Source: Sanguibacter suaedae
Lineage (GTDB): Bacteria; Actinomycetota; Actinomycetes; Actinomycetales; Cellulomonadaceae
Reading direction: 5' to 3'
DNA length: 64,000 nt
Assembly (NCBI RefSeq): GCF_016342785.1
Contig: NZ_JAEINH010000003.1
Location: 214,505 to 278,504 of the forward strand
The notes beneath the pieces were generated by a model, which saw nothing but the letters and a program-made list of their open reading frames with translations, made no database searches and was not told the origin of the DNA. The position numbers and the translations under genes were made by a program. Shown here in pieces: positions 8,812 to 19,158 of this stretch. The first letter of the stretch is position 1, and each line of letters begins with the position of its first letter.

Positions 8812-11802
8812 CTAGGCCGGCACGATGTTCACGAGCTTGGGTGCCCGGACGATGACCTTGCGGACCCCGCGGCCGTCCATGGCCCGCTGCACGCCGGGGT
8901 CGGCGAGCGCGAGCGCCTCGAGGGTCGCGTCGTCGGTGTCGGGCGCCACGTCGGCTCGTCCGCGGACCTTGCCCTGGACCTGGAACACGCAGGTCACGGT
9001 GTCCTCGACGAGGTGCTGGGGGTCGGCGACCGGGAACGGCTCGCGGGCGAGCGACGTCTCGTGGCCGAGCCTCGCCCACAGCTCCTCGGCGATGTGCGGG
9101 GCGACGGGCGCCGTCATGAGGACGAGCGCCTCCGCCGCCGCTCGGGGTACGGCGTCCAGCCCGGTGAGGTGGTTGTTCAGCGTGATGAGCTTCGCGATGG
9201 CCGTGTTGGCCCGCATGTTCTCCATCTCGACGCGCACGTCGGCGATGGTGCGGTGCACCATCCGCAGGGTCTGCGTGTCGGGGGCGTCGTCGGTCACGGT
9301 GAGCTCGCCCGTGTCCTCGGAGACGACGTTGCGCCAGAGGCGCTGGAGGAACCGCTGCGAGCCGACGACGGCCCGGGTGTCCCACGGGCGGGACACGTCG
9401 AGCGGGCCCATGGACATCTCGTAGACGCGGAAGGTGTCCGCCCCGTACGCCTCGTACATCTCGTCGGGCGTGACGACGTTCTTCAGCGACTTGCCCATCT
9501 TGCCGTACTCGCGGGTCACGGCCTCCCCGCCCCAGGAGTAGGTGGTGGTCCCGTCCTCGGCGGTGGTCTCCTCGACCTCGGCTGCGGGGACGTGCTGGCC
9601 GCGCGCGTCGACGTAGGCGTACGCCTGGACGTACCCCTGGTTGAAGAGCTTGTGGAAGGGCTCGACGCTCGAGACGAACCCGAGGTCGAAGAGCACCTTG
9701 TGCCAGAACCGGGCGTAGAGGAGGTGGAGCACCGCGTGCTCCACGCCTCCGACGTAGAGGTCCACGCCACCGGCGGCTCCGGCGGTCGCGTTGTGCTGCG
9801 GCCCCATCCAGTAGGAGTCGAGCGTCGCGTCGACCGGGGCGTCCGCGCCGGCCGCGCTGTTGGTGGGGTCGAGGTAGCGCAGGTAGTACCAGCAGGACCC
9901 GGCCCAGTTGGGCATGGTGTTCGTGTCGCGCCGGTAGGAGCGCGGTCCGTCGCCGAGGTCGAGCGTGACGGTCACCCAGTCGTCGTTGCGGCCCAGCGGC
10001 GGCTCCGGGGAGGAGTCGGCGTCGTCGGCGGCGTAGGTGCGTGGCGAGTAGTCCGGGACCTCGGGGAGGTCCACGGGCAGCGCGGAGTCCGGCAGCGCGA
10101 TGGGCTGGTCGTCGTCGCCGTAGACGACCGGGAACGGTTCGCCCCAGTAGCGCTGACGGCTGAACAGCCAGTCGCGCAGACGGTAGGTGACCGTGCCGGT
10201 CCCGGCGCCGCGCGACTCGAGCCACGCGATGATGGCGCTCTTGGCGTCGGCGACGGACATGCCGTCGAGGCTGATCTCGTCGTTGGACGAGTTGATGATG
10301 GCGCCGTCACCGGTCCGTGCGCCCTCCGGCGTGCCCTCGGGTGCGTCGACCGTGTGGATCACCGGCAGACCGAAGGCCTCCGCGAAGGCGTGGTCGCGCT
10401 CGTCGCCGCCGGGGACGGCCATGATGGCGCCCGTCCCGTAGCCCATGAGCACGTAGTCGGCGGTGAACACGGGCACCTGGGCGCCGTTGACGGGGTTCTC
10501 CGCGACGATCCCGGTGAACACGCCGGTCTTCTGCTTCGCGTCGGCCTGGCGCTCGACGGCCGTCTTCGCCGCCGCCTGTCGGGCGTAGGCGGTCACGGCG
10601 TCGGCCGGGGTGGCGCTCCCTCCGGTCCACGCCTCGGGGGTGCCCTCCGGCCAGGCGGCCGGCACGGCGCTCGCGAGCACGGGGTGCTCCGGGGCGACCA
10701 CCATGAACGTCGCCCCGAAGAGGGTGTCCGGTCGCGTCGTGAACACCTGGATGCCCGCGGGAGCGTCGTCGACGGCGGGTGCGCCCGGCACGGTGAACGT
10801 CACGTGGGCGCCCTCGGAGCGGCCGATCCAGTTGCGCTGCATCGCCTTGACCTTGTCGGGCCAGTCGATGAGCTCGAGGTCGTCCGCGAGGCGGTCGGCG
10901 TAGGCCGTGATCCGCATGTTCCATTGGCGCAGGCTGCGCTGGAAGACGGGGTAGTTGCCGCGCTCCGACCGGCCGTCCGAGGTGACCTCCTCGTTGGCGA
11001 GCACGGTGCCCAGCCCCGGGCACCAGTTCACCGGGGCGTCCGAGACGTAGGCGAGGCGCTGGTCGTTGACGACGGCACGCTGCTCGCCGACGGTGAGGTC
11101 CGCCCACGCGCGGCCGTCGGGCGTCGCCCGCGTGCCCGCGGCGTACTCGGCCTCGAGCTCCGCGATCGGGCGTGCGCGGCCCGTGCCGCCGTCGGGGCGC
11201 GGCGCGCTCTCGTCGTACCAGGAGTTGAAGATCCGCAGGAAGATCCACTGCGTCCAGCGCACGTAGTCGCTGTCGGTCGTGGCGAAGGACCGGCGGTCGT
11301 CGTGCGCCAGGCCCAGCCGGCGCAGCTGGCGCTGCATGTTCGCGATGTTCTGCTCGGTCGTGACGCGCGGGTGCTGGCCCGTCTGGACCGCGTACTGCTC
11401 GGCGGGCAGACCGAACGCGTCGAAGCCGAGGGCGTGGAGCACGTTGTCGCCGAGCATGCGCCGGAACCGGCCGACCACGTCCGTCGCGATGTACCCGAGC
11501 GGGTGCCCCACGTGCAGCCCGGCACCCGAGGGGTACGGGAACATGTCCATGACGAAGAAGCTGGGGCTCGCCGGGTCGGCGTGCTGCCCCGAGGCGTCGG
11601 TGAGCCCTCCCGACGGGTTGGCGGCGTGGAAGGTCCCGAGCTCCTGCCAGCGCTGCTGCCACCGGAGCTCGATGTCCGTCGCGAGGGCCGCGGTGTAGCG
11701 GTGGGCGGGCTCACCGGGGACGCCGCCCGCTCCCTGCGCGGTCGGGGCGGCACCGTCACCGGTGGGAGGGACGGTCGAGCTGGGTGCATCCTGCGTGGTC
11801 AC
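8812..11802 (-). CDS. leuS: Leucyl-tRNA synthetase
   Basis: Class I aminoacyl-tRNA synthetase that charges tRNA-Leu. The 996-residue protein has the HIGH-type motif in [19 protein letters not shown], an editing (CP1) domain in the middle, and the KMSKS-type motif [10 protein letters not shown] near residue 775. The C-terminal anticodon-binding and appended domains end [13 protein letters not shown] chose the GTG at 11802 (VTTQDAPSS); it gives an N-terminal extension of about 35 residues before conserved sequence, as is common in actinobacterial LeuS. A longer reading would enter the VKOR gene. It lies 20 bases after that gene on the same strand. Confidence 0.96.
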   Translation of the reverse strand: MTTQDAPSSTVPPTGDGAAPTAQGAGGVPGEPAHRYTAALATDIELRWQQRWQELGTFHAANPSGGLTDASGQHADPASPSFFVMDMFPYPSGAGLHVGHPLGYIATDVVGRFRRMLGDNVLHALGFDAFGLPAEQYAVQTGQHPRVTTEQNIANMQRQLRRLGLAHDDRRSFATTDSDYVRWTQWIFLRIFNSWYDESAPRPDGGTGRARPIAELEAEYAAGTRATPDGRAWADLTVGEQRAVVNDQRLAYVSDAPVNWCPGLGTVLANEEVTSDGRSERGNYPVFQRSLRQWNMRITAYADRLADDLELIDWPDKVKAMQRNWIGRSEGAHVTFTVPGAPAVDDAPAGIQVFTTRPDTLFGATFMVVAPEHPVLASAVPAAWPEGTPEAWTGGSATPADAVTAYARQAAAKTAVERQADAKQKTGVFTGIVAENPVNGAQVPVFTADYVLMGYGTGAIMAVPGGDERDHAFAEAFGLPVIHTVDAPEGTPEGARTGDGAIINSSNDEISLDGMSVADAKSAIIAWLESRGAGTGTVTYRLRDWLFSRQRYWGEPFPVVYGDDDQPIALPDSALPVDLPEVPDYSPRTYAADDADSSPEPPLGRNDDWVTVTLDLGDGPRSYRRDTNTMPNWAGSCWYYLRYLDPTNSAAGADAPVDATLDSYWMGPQHNATAGAAGGVDLYVGGVEHAVLHLLYARFWHKVLFDLGFVSSVEPFHKLFNQGYVQAYAYVDARGQHVPAAEVEETTAEDGTTTYSWGGEAVTREYGKMGKSLKNVVTPDEMYEAYGADTFRVYEMSMGPLDVSRPWDTRAVVGSQRFLQRLWRNVVSEDTGELTVTDDAPDTQTLRMVHRTIADVRVEMENMRANTAIAKLITLNNHLTGLDAVPRAAAEALVLMTAPVAPHIAEELWARLGHETSLAREPFPVADPQHLVEDTVTCVFQVQGKVRGRADVAPDTDDATLEALALADPGVQRAMDGRGVRKVIVRAPKLVNIVPA

Positions 11803-11822
11803 CCGGGCGAGTTTACCGCCCG

Positions 11823-12479
11823 TCAGGCCTGCTGGAGGTGCGCCGCGATCTCCGGGGCCATCCCGATGAGAACCCATGCGACGACCACGAGGACGAGCGC
11901 GAGCGCGAGGAGGAGCCGGTTCTTCGTCACGACGGACCGCACGCCCTCGGGGACGCGGATCATGCGCTCCTCGACGAGGTGCACGAACGTGTACCAGGTG
12001 AGCGGCACCACGGCGGCCCACACCACCATGCAGTACGGGCAGAGCTTGCCGAGGACCGCGACGGACGTGTGGACGAGGAAGACGACGAGACCGAGCGCCA
12101 GGATGGTGCCCACGAACAGCGACCACCAGTACCACCGGGGAAGGCGCGCCCCGGCGAGGACGACCACGCCGGTGGTCACGACCACCGGGAACGCCGCGAC
12201 GCCGATGAACGGGTTGGGGAAGCCCAGGAGCGCGCCCTGCCACGAGCCCATGGCGACGCTGCAGTCGAGGAAGATGTTGATGGAGCAGCTGGCGACGTGG
12301 TCCGGGTCCGCGAGCTTGAGGACCTTCTCGATGGCCAGGGCGAGCGACGCCGCGAAGCCGACCGCACCGAGGACCACGAGGACCCATCCGATGCGCTGGG
12401 GCGAGGCGGCCGGCACGGTCGCGAGGCCGTCGTGCGCGTCCTGGTCGGTCGCGGGGGCGTCCGGATGAGGTGCGTTCAC
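11823..12479 (-). CDS. Vitamin K epoxide reductase (VKOR) family membrane protein
   Basis: A 218-residue membrane protein with about five hydrophobic segments. It carries the VKOR cysteine pattern: loop cysteines in [17 protein letters not shown] and the redox-active CPYC near residue 151. Bacterial VKOR re-oxidises DsbA-like proteins using menaquinone and so drives disulfide formation outside the membrane in actinobacteria. The GTG start at 12479 overlaps the stop of the MFS gene by 4 bases, linking it to the manganese/regulator series upstream. No thioredoxin-fold partner is encoded nearby. Confidence 0.9.
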   Translation of the reverse strand: MNAPHPDAPATDQDAHDGLATVPAASPQRIGWVLVVLGAVGFAASLALAIEKVLKLADPDHVASCSINIFLDCSVAMGSWQGALLGFPNPFIGVAAFPVVVTTGVVVLAGARLPRWYWWSLFVGTILALGLVVFLVHTSVAVLGKLCPYCMVVWAAVVPLTWYTFVHLVEERMIRVPEGVRSVVTKNRLLLALALVLVVVAWVLIGMAPEIAAHLQQA

Positions 12480-13855
12480 TCCGTGCTCCTTCGTGCCTGG
12501 TCACCTGCGGACGACGGGTCGCCCGCAGGGGGGGAGGTGCGACCGTCGTCGGTCGCACCTGTGGCGACGCTAGCGGGCGACCCTGGACGTTCGCTGGGGC
12601 GCGCACCGTCCGGTGCAGGGTCGTCGAGCACGCTCGCGTCGACCCGGGCGGTGCTCTGCCTCCCGAAGAGGAGGACGACCCCGAGCCCGAGGAGGGTCAT
12701 GAGCGCTCCCGCCCAGGCGAGCGTCAGGTACCCGAGCCCGCCGGCGAGCATGAGGCCACCCACGAACGCGCCGTTGGCGTTGGCCGCGTTGAGGGACGAG
12801 TGGCACAGGGCCGCGCCGAGGGACGGCGCCGCCGGCGACAGGTCCATGAGCCGTGCCTGGAGCGCGATGCCGAGCACCTGGGACGTCACGCCGAGCGCGA
12901 CGAGGGCCAGGACTGCCGGCACCGGGGACTCCCCCACCAGCGCGAGCACCACGAGGGAGAGCGCGGTGGAGACGTAGCCGATGTAGACGGCGCGCATGAC
13001 GTCGAGGTCGACGAGACGCCCGCCCACGAGGACGCCCGCGGTCATGCCGACCCCGAAGAGCGCGAGGACCAGGGGCACGCTGCCCTCGGAGAGGCCGGTG
13101 ACGAACATCAGGGTGGGCTTGACGTAGGAGTAGACGACGAAGAGCCCGCCGAAGCCCACGGCCGTGGCGACGAACGACACCCAGAGCGGACCGTTGCCGA
13201 GCGCCGTGAACTCCTTGCGGGCGCTCGCCCCGAGCGGTGCCGGCGTCGCGGGGAGCAGCGCGGCGAGGAACACGACGGTCACGAGGCCCAGCCCGCCGAC
13301 GATGAGGAAGGTGGCACGCCAGCCGAGCTCCTGCCCGGCCCAGGAGGACAACGGGACGCCGATGATGTTCGCGACCGTGAGACCCGCCATCATCATGGCC
13401 ACCGCGTGCCCCCGCCGTGCGGCGCCGACGACCGCGGTGCCGAGGACGGCGCCCACACCGAAGAACACCCCGTGCGGGAGGCCGGTGAGCAGCCTGCCCA
13501 CGAGGAGGACCTCGAGCGACGGGGCCCACGCGGACAGGAGGTTCCCGACGGCGTACGCGCTCATGAGCCACACGGCGAGGGTCTTGCGGGCCGCGCGGGC
13601 GGCGAGGACCGTGATGAGAGGCGCTCCGATGACGACGCCGAGCGCGTACGCGGTGATGGCGTGGCCGGCGTCGGCGATGGACACGTCGAGCCCGTCGGCG
13701 ATGTTCGTGAGGATGCCCATCGTGGCGAACTCGGTGGTGCCGATGGTGAAGCCGCCGAGCGCGAGCGCCAGGAGCGCGGCAGCGGGGTGCCCCGCGGCCC
13801 TGCCCCGGAGGCCCGGGGCCCGGCTCGACGTCGCCCCTCGCTGGTCGCTAGTCAC
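12476..13855 (-). CDS. MFS transporter, DHA1-type exporter
   Basis: A 459-residue, 12-helix major facilitator protein. It begins [21 protein letters not shown], typical of AraJ/Cmx-like DHA1 exporters, and has the motif-A-like [10 protein letters not shown] between the two halves. The last ~60 residues are polar and disordered. Its substrate cannot be told from sequence; drug, sugar or arabinose-like efflux are all possible. The GTG at 13855 overlaps the stop of the DtxR-type regulator (GTGA), and its own stop overlaps the VKOR start, so the three are translationally coupled. Confidence 0.85.
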   Translation of the reverse strand: MTSDQRGATSSRAPGLRGRAAGHPAAALLALALGGFTIGTTEFATMGILTNIADGLDVSIADAGHAITAYALGVVIGAPLITVLAARAARKTLAVWLMSAYAVGNLLSAWAPSLEVLLVGRLLTGLPHGVFFGVGAVLGTAVVGAARRGHAVAMMMAGLTVANIIGVPLSSWAGQELGWRATFLIVGGLGLVTVVFLAALLPATPAPLGASARKEFTALGNGPLWVSFVATAVGFGGLFVVYSYVKPTLMFVTGLSEGSVPLVLALFGVGMTAGVLVGGRLVDLDVMRAVYIGYVSTALSLVVLALVGESPVPAVLALVALGVTSQVLGIALQARLMDLSPAAPSLGAALCHSSLNAANANGAFVGGLMLAGGLGYLTLAWAGALMTLLGLGVVLLFGRQSTARVDASVLDDPAPDGARPSERPGSPASVATGATDDGRTSPPAGDPSSAGDQARRSTE

Positions 13856-14541
13856 TCGGCCACCACCCAGAGCGCGTGGGCGGCACGCAGACCCAGGTCG
13901 GTGCGCCGCACGTCGTGCGGGTCCTCGACGGGCGACCACTCGACGCACACCACCCCGGCGTAGTCGCGGCGCTCCACGACGAGCATGCGGGCGTCGAGGC
14001 CGATGCCGAGCTCCGTGAAGTACCGCAGGACCTCGGGTTCGGCGTCGGAGATGCGCGCGACGTGCCCGCGCGTCCCGGCGTCGAGGACGGCGAGCGTCCG
14101 CGCCGACGGCGACGGGACGCTCCCGTCCGCGGCCGGGATGGGATCCCCGTGCGGGTCCCGGACGGGGTGCCCGAGGCGGGCGTCGATGCGCTCCACCATG
14201 AGGTCGGACACCGCGTGCTCGAGGACCTCTGCCTCGTCGTGCACCTCGTCCCACGTGTACCCGAGCTCGGAGACGAGGAACGTCTCGATGAGGCGGTGGC
14301 GGCGCACGATCGACAGCGCGTGGCGACGACCGAGGTCGGTGAGCTCCACCGAACCGTAGGGGCGGTGCTCGAGGAGGCCCTGGCGGCCCAGCCGGCGCAC
14401 GGTCTCCGACACGGTCGACGGACCGACCCCGAGCCTCTCCGCGAGGAGCTTGGTGGTCACGGGCTCGGTGGACCACTCCTGGGCGCTCCACACGACCTTG
14501 AGGTAGTCCTGGGCCACGGAGGTCAGCTCAAGATCTGTCAC
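13852..14541 (-). CDS. DtxR/MntR-family metal-dependent transcriptional regulator
   Basis: A 229-residue repressor with the family's three parts. The N-terminal winged helix (residues 1-70, with LLAERLGVGPSTVSETVRRL as recognition helix) is followed by a dimerisation/metal-binding region with EVHDEAEVLEHAVSD. A C-terminal SH3/FeoA-like domain runs from about residue 150. These proteins bind DNA when loaded with Mn(II) or Fe(II). Its place directly after the Mn/Zn ABC transporter genes, 14 bases from the permease stop, argues for an MntR role, acting on the inverted repeat at the start of the binding-protein gene. A GTG start is assumed at 14541. Confidence 0.88.
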   Translation of the reverse strand: MTDLELTSVAQDYLKVVWSAQEWSTEPVTTKLLAERLGVGPSTVSETVRRLGRQGLLEHRPYGSVELTDLGRRHALSIVRRHRLIETFLVSELGYTWDEVHDEAEVLEHAVSDLMVERIDARLGHPVRDPHGDPIPAADGSVPSPSARTLAVLDAGTRGHVARISDAEPEVLRYFTELGIGLDARMLVVERRDYAGVVCVEWSPVEDPHDVRRTDLGLRAAHALWVVAE

Positions 14542-14555
14542 CTCGCAAGCCTAGG

Positions 14556-15392
14556 TCACGCCCGACGGGTCCTGCGGTGCCGTGTCACGGTGTGCACCAC
14601 CCCGAAGGTGACGCCCTGGGCGAGCACCACCATGCCCGCCGTGGACGTGTCGAGGTGGTAGCTCCCGTACGTGCCGACGAGGGCGCAGAGTACGGAGACC
14701 GCCGGCGCGACGAGGAGCATCCGGTCGAACCGGTCGGTCACGAGGAACGCGGTGGCACCCGGGATGATGACCATCGCGACGACGAGGACGACCCCCACGG
14801 CCTGGAGCGCCACCACGACGGTCACGGCGAGGCAGACCAGGAGCAGTGCGCGCAGGCGACGCGGGGACAGCCCGATGGCGTGGGCGTGGATGGGGTCGAA
14901 GGCGAGGAGGGTGAGGTCCCGCCGCTTGACGAGGAGCACCGTGGTGGTGAGGACCCCGAGGACCACCACCTGCCAGATGTCGCCGTCGGTGACGCCGAGG
15001 AGGTTCCCGAAGAGCACGTGGGAGAGGTCCACGTGGCTCGGTGTCACGGACACGAGCACGAGCCCCAGCGCGAACAGCGACGTGAAGACCACGCCGATGA
15101 CGGCGTCCTCCTTGAGGCGCGTGGTGTCGCGGACCGTCCCGATGAGCGCGACGGCCCCGAGGCCGAAGACGAGCGCACCGAGCGCGAACGGCAGGCCGAG
15201 GGCGTAGGACAGCACGACGCCGGGCAGCACCGAGTGGGACACGGCGTCCCCCAGGAGCGACCACCCGACGAGGACGAGCCAGCACGAGAGGACCGCGCAG
15301 ACGACGCTCGCGACGACGGTGACGAGGAACGAGCGCTGCATGAACTGCAGCGCGAACGGGTCGGTGAACCAGGCGAGGACGTCGGCGGTCAT
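14556..15392 (-). CDS. Mn/Zn ABC transporter permease
   Basis: A 278-residue membrane protein of the ABC-3 family (MntC/SitC/ZnuB type), with about eight hydrophobic segments and the typical GWSLLGDAVSHSVLPGVVLSY and TRLKEDAVIGVVF motifs. It forms the channel of the high-affinity metal importer encoded by this and the next two genes. The ATG start at 15392 overlaps the ATPase stop by 4 bases. Confidence 0.9.
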   Translation of the reverse strand: MTADVLAWFTDPFALQFMQRSFLVTVVASVVCAVLSCWLVLVGWSLLGDAVSHSVLPGVVLSYALGLPFALGALVFGLGAVALIGTVRDTTRLKEDAVIGVVFTSLFALGLVLVSVTPSHVDLSHVLFGNLLGVTDGDIWQVVVLGVLTTTVLLVKRRDLTLLAFDPIHAHAIGLSPRRLRALLLVCLAVTVVVALQAVGVVLVVAMVIIPGATAFLVTDRFDRMLLVAPAVSVLCALVGTYGSYHLDTSTAGMVVLAQGVTFGVVHTVTRHRRTRRA

Positions 15393-16189
15393 CGGGCCAC
15401 CTCCCCACCGAAGCTCAGCGCGAGGTTCTCTGGCGTGAGGACCTCCCCGGGTGGACCTGCGGCGAGGACCCGGTGGTGGACGAGGACGACGTGGTCGGCG
15501 AGGGCCGGGAGCGCCGCGAGGTCGTGCGTGGAGACGAGGACGGCTCCGCCGCGTGCGGTGAGGTCGCGCAGCACCCCGGTGATGACGCGCTCGGAGCGCG
15601 CGTCGACCCCGGCGAAGGGTTCGTCGAGGAGGAGGACCTGGGCTCCCTGGGCGAGCCCGCGGGCGACGAAGGCACGGCGGCGCTGCCCGCCGGACAGGCG
15701 GCCGACCTGGCGGTCGGCGAGGTCGCCGAGCTCGACCTGCTCGAGCGCGGCGTCCACGGCGTCGCGGTCCTCCTGCCGCAGACGGCGCGTGATCCCCAGC
15801 CGCCCGTACCTGCCGGTCGCCACGACGTCGCGAACGCTCACCGGGAAGTCGTCGTCGACGGCCTCCGCCTGGGGCACATAACCGACCAGGCCCGTGCGAC
15901 GCGCCTCGTCCGGGGTGCGCCCGAGGATCTCCAGGGAGCCGGAGTCAGGCCGGAGGATGCCCATGAGGGCCTTGAACACGGTGGACTTCCCCGCACCGTT
16001 GACGCCGATGAGCCCCGTGACCTCACCGGTGCGCACGTCGAACGCGGCACGGTCGAGCGCAGGCGGCCCCTCGGCACGGCGCCCGGAGCCGGCCGGGTAC
16101 CGGTAGGTGACGTCGCGCACCCGCACCGCGAGGTCCGCGGCGGCCCACACGGGGCCCGCGCCCCTGACGGAGCCCTGGCGCGCCCTCAC
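15389..16189 (-). CDS. Mn/Zn ABC transporter ATP-binding protein
   Basis: A 266-residue ABC ATPase with Walker A GVNGAGKST, the signature LSGGQRRR, Walker B VLLLDEP and the switch histidine in LVSTHDLAAL. It powers the metal importer. The GTG at 16189 overlaps the binding-protein stop (GTGA). About 20 residues precede the conserved domain. Metal specificity cannot be read from the ATPase; the linked MntR-like regulator favours manganese. Confidence 0.9.
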   Translation of the reverse strand: MRARQGSVRGAGPVWAAADLAVRVRDVTYRYPAGSGRRAEGPPALDRAAFDVRTGEVTGLIGVNGAGKSTVFKALMGILRPDSGSLEILGRTPDEARRTGLVGYVPQAEAVDDDFPVSVRDVVATGRYGRLGITRRLRQEDRDAVDAALEQVELGDLADRQVGRLSGGQRRRAFVARGLAQGAQVLLLDEPFAGVDARSERVITGVLRDLTARGGAVLVSTHDLAALPALADHVVLVHHRVLAAGPPGEVLTPENLALSFGGEVAR

Positions 16190-17160
16190 CCGTCCACCTC
16201 CTCGCCGGTGAGCCCTGCCACGACGAGCTCGACGTCGTAGGTGAGGAGGTCGACGTAGGTGGGGACGGGGCCGTCCGCCGCGGAGAGGGAGTCGACGTAG
16301 AGCTCGCCGCCGTACGCGCTCCCGGCCTCCCTCGCGACCTGCTCCTGCGGACCGGACGAGACCGTGGTCTCGCAGAACACCGCCGGGACGTCCCTGGTCC
16401 TGATCGCCTCGATGGCGCTCTCCATCCGTCGTGGGGTGGCCTGCTGCTCCGCGTTCACGGGCCACAGGAAGATCTCGTCGAGCCCGGCGTCCCTGGCCAG
16501 GTAGGAGAAGGCGCCCTCGCACGTGGCGAGGACGCGCGCCTCGACGGGGAGCTCACCGAGCGCGGCGGTGAGGGTCGCGTGGAGCTCGACGAGCTCGTCG
16601 GCGTACTCGCGGGCGTTCGCCCGGTAGTCGTCGCCGTGCTCGGGGTCGAGCTCGGCGAGCGCGGTGGCGATGCGCTCGGCGTACCGGGCGCCGACGAGCG
16701 GCGACATCCAGGCGTGCGGGTTGGGTGGCGGGTCGCCGCCGGTGTCGGCCCGGGTCACGGGAACGGTCTCGATGCCGTCGGACAGCGTGAGGCGGGGGGC
16801 GTCGAGGCGTGCGGTGAAGTCGTCGAACCAGACCTCGAGGCCGAGGCCGTTCTGGACGACGAGGTCGGCATCGATGGCGCGGGCGACGTCGCCCGGGGTG
16901 GGCTCGTAGCCGTGGATCTCGGCACCGACCTTGGTCACGGACTCGACGTGGACGTGCTCGCGGCCCACCTGCCGGACCATGTCCGCGACGACGGTGAAGG
17001 TCGTCACCACGAGGAGGCGGTCCCCGGCGATGTCACGCGGCGAGGGTGCCGTCGTGGCGCAGGCGGTGGCCGTCGCCAGGAGGGTGGCCCCCAGCACGGC
17101 TCCGAGCACCCGCGGGGCGAAGCGTCGACGACAAAAGTTCGGCATACCGAACTTTTGCAT
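16186..17160 (-). CDS. Mn/Zn-binding lipoprotein of the ABC transporter
   Basis: A 324-residue cluster A-I metal-binding protein. It has a short signal region with CRRRFAPRVLGAVLG and a cysteine after ATATA as a loose lipobox. The metal-ligand motifs are GAEIHGYEPTPGD, PNPHAWMSP, a Glu in LATCEGAFSYL, and a late Asp. The usual His-rich loop of zinc-specific ZnuA proteins is absent, which also favours Mn. The ATG at 17160 has AGGGG 9 bases upstream; a second ATG at 17145 lies inside the operator. First gene of a metal operon, following the metallophosphoesterase by 31 bases. Confidence 0.9.
   Translation of the reverse strand: MQKFGMPNFCRRRFAPRVLGAVLGATLLATATACATTAPSPRDIAGDRLLVVTTFTVVADMVRQVGREHVHVESVTKVGAEIHGYEPTPGDVARAIDADLVVQNGLGLEVWFDDFTARLDAPRLTLSDGIETVPVTRADTGGDPPPNPHAWMSPLVGARYAERIATALAELDPEHGDDYRANAREYADELVELHATLTAALGELPVEARVLATCEGAFSYLARDAGLDEIFLWPVNAEQQATPRRMESAIEAIRTRDVPAVFCETTVSSGPQEQVAREAGSAYGGELYVDSLSAADGPVPTYVDLLTYDVELVVAGLTGEEVDG
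17132..17157. promoter_or_regulatory. Candidate MntR/DtxR operator over the start of the Mn transporter gene
   Basis: Perfect 11-bp inverted repeat, CAAAAGTTCGG and CCGAACTTTTG, with a 4-base spacer. It covers the first codons of the binding-protein gene. It is AT-rich compared with its surroundings and resembles palindromes that actinobacterial MntR-type regulators use at manganese-uptake genes. A DtxR/MntR-type gene lies in the same operon. Binding is inferred. Confidence 0.72.
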
Positions 17161-17191
17161 GGGGGTTCACCCCTGTCCACCCGAGGAGCGG

Positions 17192-19156
17192 CTACTCCTC
17201 CGCCACGCCCTCCGTGGTCTCGTCCCGCGGCTCGTCCGCACCACCCGCGTCGTCCCCGGCACCGCCCTCGGTCGTCCCGCCCTCGTCGGCCTCGACCACG
17301 GGCGGCTGCGGGAACGCCAGCCGCGCCCCCACCTCGACGCTCGCGTCGGGGCGCACCTGGACGATCTGGTAGTCGAGCATCACGCGGCGCTCGCGGTCGA
17401 ACCGGAAGACGGTCATCTCGGCGTCGCCGTTGAGCGGCCCGACCGTGGGCTGCCCCTCGACGGACCCCGCGGTGGACGACCCGATGTACCGGATGCCCAG
17501 GCCGTTGCGCAGCGGGCCGTACCGGGTGTGGAAGTGCCCGGAGAGCTGCACCGGGACGCACCCGGAGGCGAGGACCGGTTCCCCGACCTTGGGGGTGTGG
17601 ATGAGGAGGATGTCCGCCGGGTCGCGCGCCTCGCACGCGACGTCGCGGAGCCGCTCCCCCGCCTCGAGGTAGGTCTCGCCGTCCACGGACGTCGACCCCT
17701 GGCCGATCCGGGTCTCGTTCGGGTCGCTGTCACCGAGGATGCGGACCCCGGCGACGTCGACGATCTGGCCGTCGAGGACGGTCACCCCTGCCTCCGCCGC
17801 GTGCTGGGACGTGAGCTCGGAGTCGTGGTTCCCGTCCGCCTGGACCATGCGGGCACCGCTCGGGACGGCGCTCGCGAAGGACTCCATGCAGAAGCGCTCG
17901 ACGGCGGTCCCGTTGATGGTCGTGTCGCCTCCGTTGAGCACGACGTCCGCGCCGGAGAGCTCGGCGACGGACCGGATGAGAGGGGTCATCCCGGTGTTGC
18001 AGTGGAGGTCGGTGATCATGAGGAGGGTGACCACGTCCTGGTCCTGCGGCGCGATGACGTCCGGGACCTGCGCCGGCGGCTCGCCCGCCCCCTCCTCGGC
18101 CTCGTCGGTCTGCTCGCCCGCGGCGGGACGGTCGGACCCCTCCCCGGCCTCCTCAGGCCCTGCGGACCCTGTGCCCTCCGGGGCCCCCGCAGTGCCGTCG
18201 GTGCCCTCGGTGCCGTCAGGGGCGGGATCGTCCGGGTCGGTGCTCGACGCCGGATCCGTGGGGTCCGCCGTCGAGCGTGCGGGGACGTTCTCCTCGAGGC
18301 GCGTCCCCGACTGCTCGAGGAGCTCGGCGCGCTCCGCCCACGCCGTGTGGAGGTTCCTGTCGGCCTGGGCGTAGAAGCTCTCGTTGTCCCGGTACACGTC
18401 GACGAGCTGTCCGCCGTAGGTGTCGATGACACCCGAGAGCCGCCCGGTGATGCGGGCGCCCTCGAGGGGTGTCCCGTCGAACACCGGGGACGCCTGCGAC
18501 CCGACGGCCTGGAGCCTCTCCTCGACACGGCCGGCCGTGGTCACCCCGGCGACGAGGGCGACGACCACCGCCACCGTGGTGAGCTCCCACGTCCGCCGGG
18601 CGAGCGGGCGCGAGAGCTCCAGGCGGCGTCCCGGGCCGAGCACGAAGTACCCCGCGACGGCGACCACGAGGACCACGAGGAGGGCTGCGACGGTGCGGCG
18701 GATCGCGTCCTGGACGAGCGCGCCGACGACGAACGCCACGGTCTCCTGCGGCCCGCCGAAGAACTGCAGGTACCCCTCGACGTCGGACGCGAGGGCGTCG
18801 AGCGTGGTCGAGGAGTCCACGAACTGCAGGTCGTCCGGGATCTCCTCGATGGTGACCCGGACCCCCAGCGGGCCGGGGGCCGGGGAGCGCAGCTGCACGG
18901 TCCCCAGGGGGCCGAGGTCGACGGTGGCGATGGCGTTCATCGTCACCTCGTAGGTGGCGTTGTGCGGTCCGAGGCTCGCCTCGGTGCGCGCTCCTGCGAC
19001 GCCGAAGAGCGCGCAGGAGAGGACCACGAGCGTGACGACGAGCGTCCGGCGGAGCCAGCGGGGCGGCACGGGGGCGCTGTGCGGCGGGTGCGCGCGCACC
19101 CGGTCGAGGAGGTCCTGCGCACGGGTGCGGGGCGGGTGCGGCGGCTGCGGACCCAC
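17192..19156 (-). CDS. Membrane-anchored metallophosphoesterase (calcineurin-like)
   Basis: A 654-residue protein. A membrane segment near residues 36-56 is followed by a ~100-residue soluble part, then two more segments (about 158-178 and 197-217). An Asp/Glu/Pro/Gly-rich linker (about 300-370) leads to a C-terminal calcineurin-like phosphoesterase domain. Metal-site motifs are TDLHCNTG, NGGDTT, QADGNHD and LSGHFHTRYG. With three segments and a cytoplasmic N-terminus, the enzyme domain should face outside. The substrate is unknown. A low-complexity acidic tail follows the domain. The GTG start at 19156 is 2 bases after the lsr2 stop, so the two are probably co-transcribed. Confidence 0.8.
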   Translation of the reverse strand: MGPQPPHPPRTRAQDLLDRVRAHPPHSAPVPPRWLRRTLVVTLVVLSCALFGVAGARTEASLGPHNATYEVTMNAIATVDLGPLGTVQLRSPAPGPLGVRVTIEEIPDDLQFVDSSTTLDALASDVEGYLQFFGGPQETVAFVVGALVQDAIRRTVAALLVVLVVAVAGYFVLGPGRRLELSRPLARRTWELTTVAVVVALVAGVTTAGRVEERLQAVGSQASPVFDGTPLEGARITGRLSGVIDTYGGQLVDVYRDNESFYAQADRNLHTAWAERAELLEQSGTRLEENVPARSTADPTDPASSTDPDDPAPDGTEGTDGTAGAPEGTGSAGPEEAGEGSDRPAAGEQTDEAEEGAGEPPAQVPDVIAPQDQDVVTLLMITDLHCNTGMTPLIRSVAELSGADVVLNGGDTTINGTAVERFCMESFASAVPSGARMVQADGNHDSELTSQHAAEAGVTVLDGQIVDVAGVRILGDSDPNETRIGQGSTSVDGETYLEAGERLRDVACEARDPADILLIHTPKVGEPVLASGCVPVQLSGHFHTRYGPLRNGLGIRYIGSSTAGSVEGQPTVGPLNGDAEMTVFRFDRERRVMLDYQIVQVRPDASVEVGARLAFPQPPVVEADEGGTTEGGAGDDAGGADEPRDETTEGVAEE

Positions 19157-19158
19157 GC

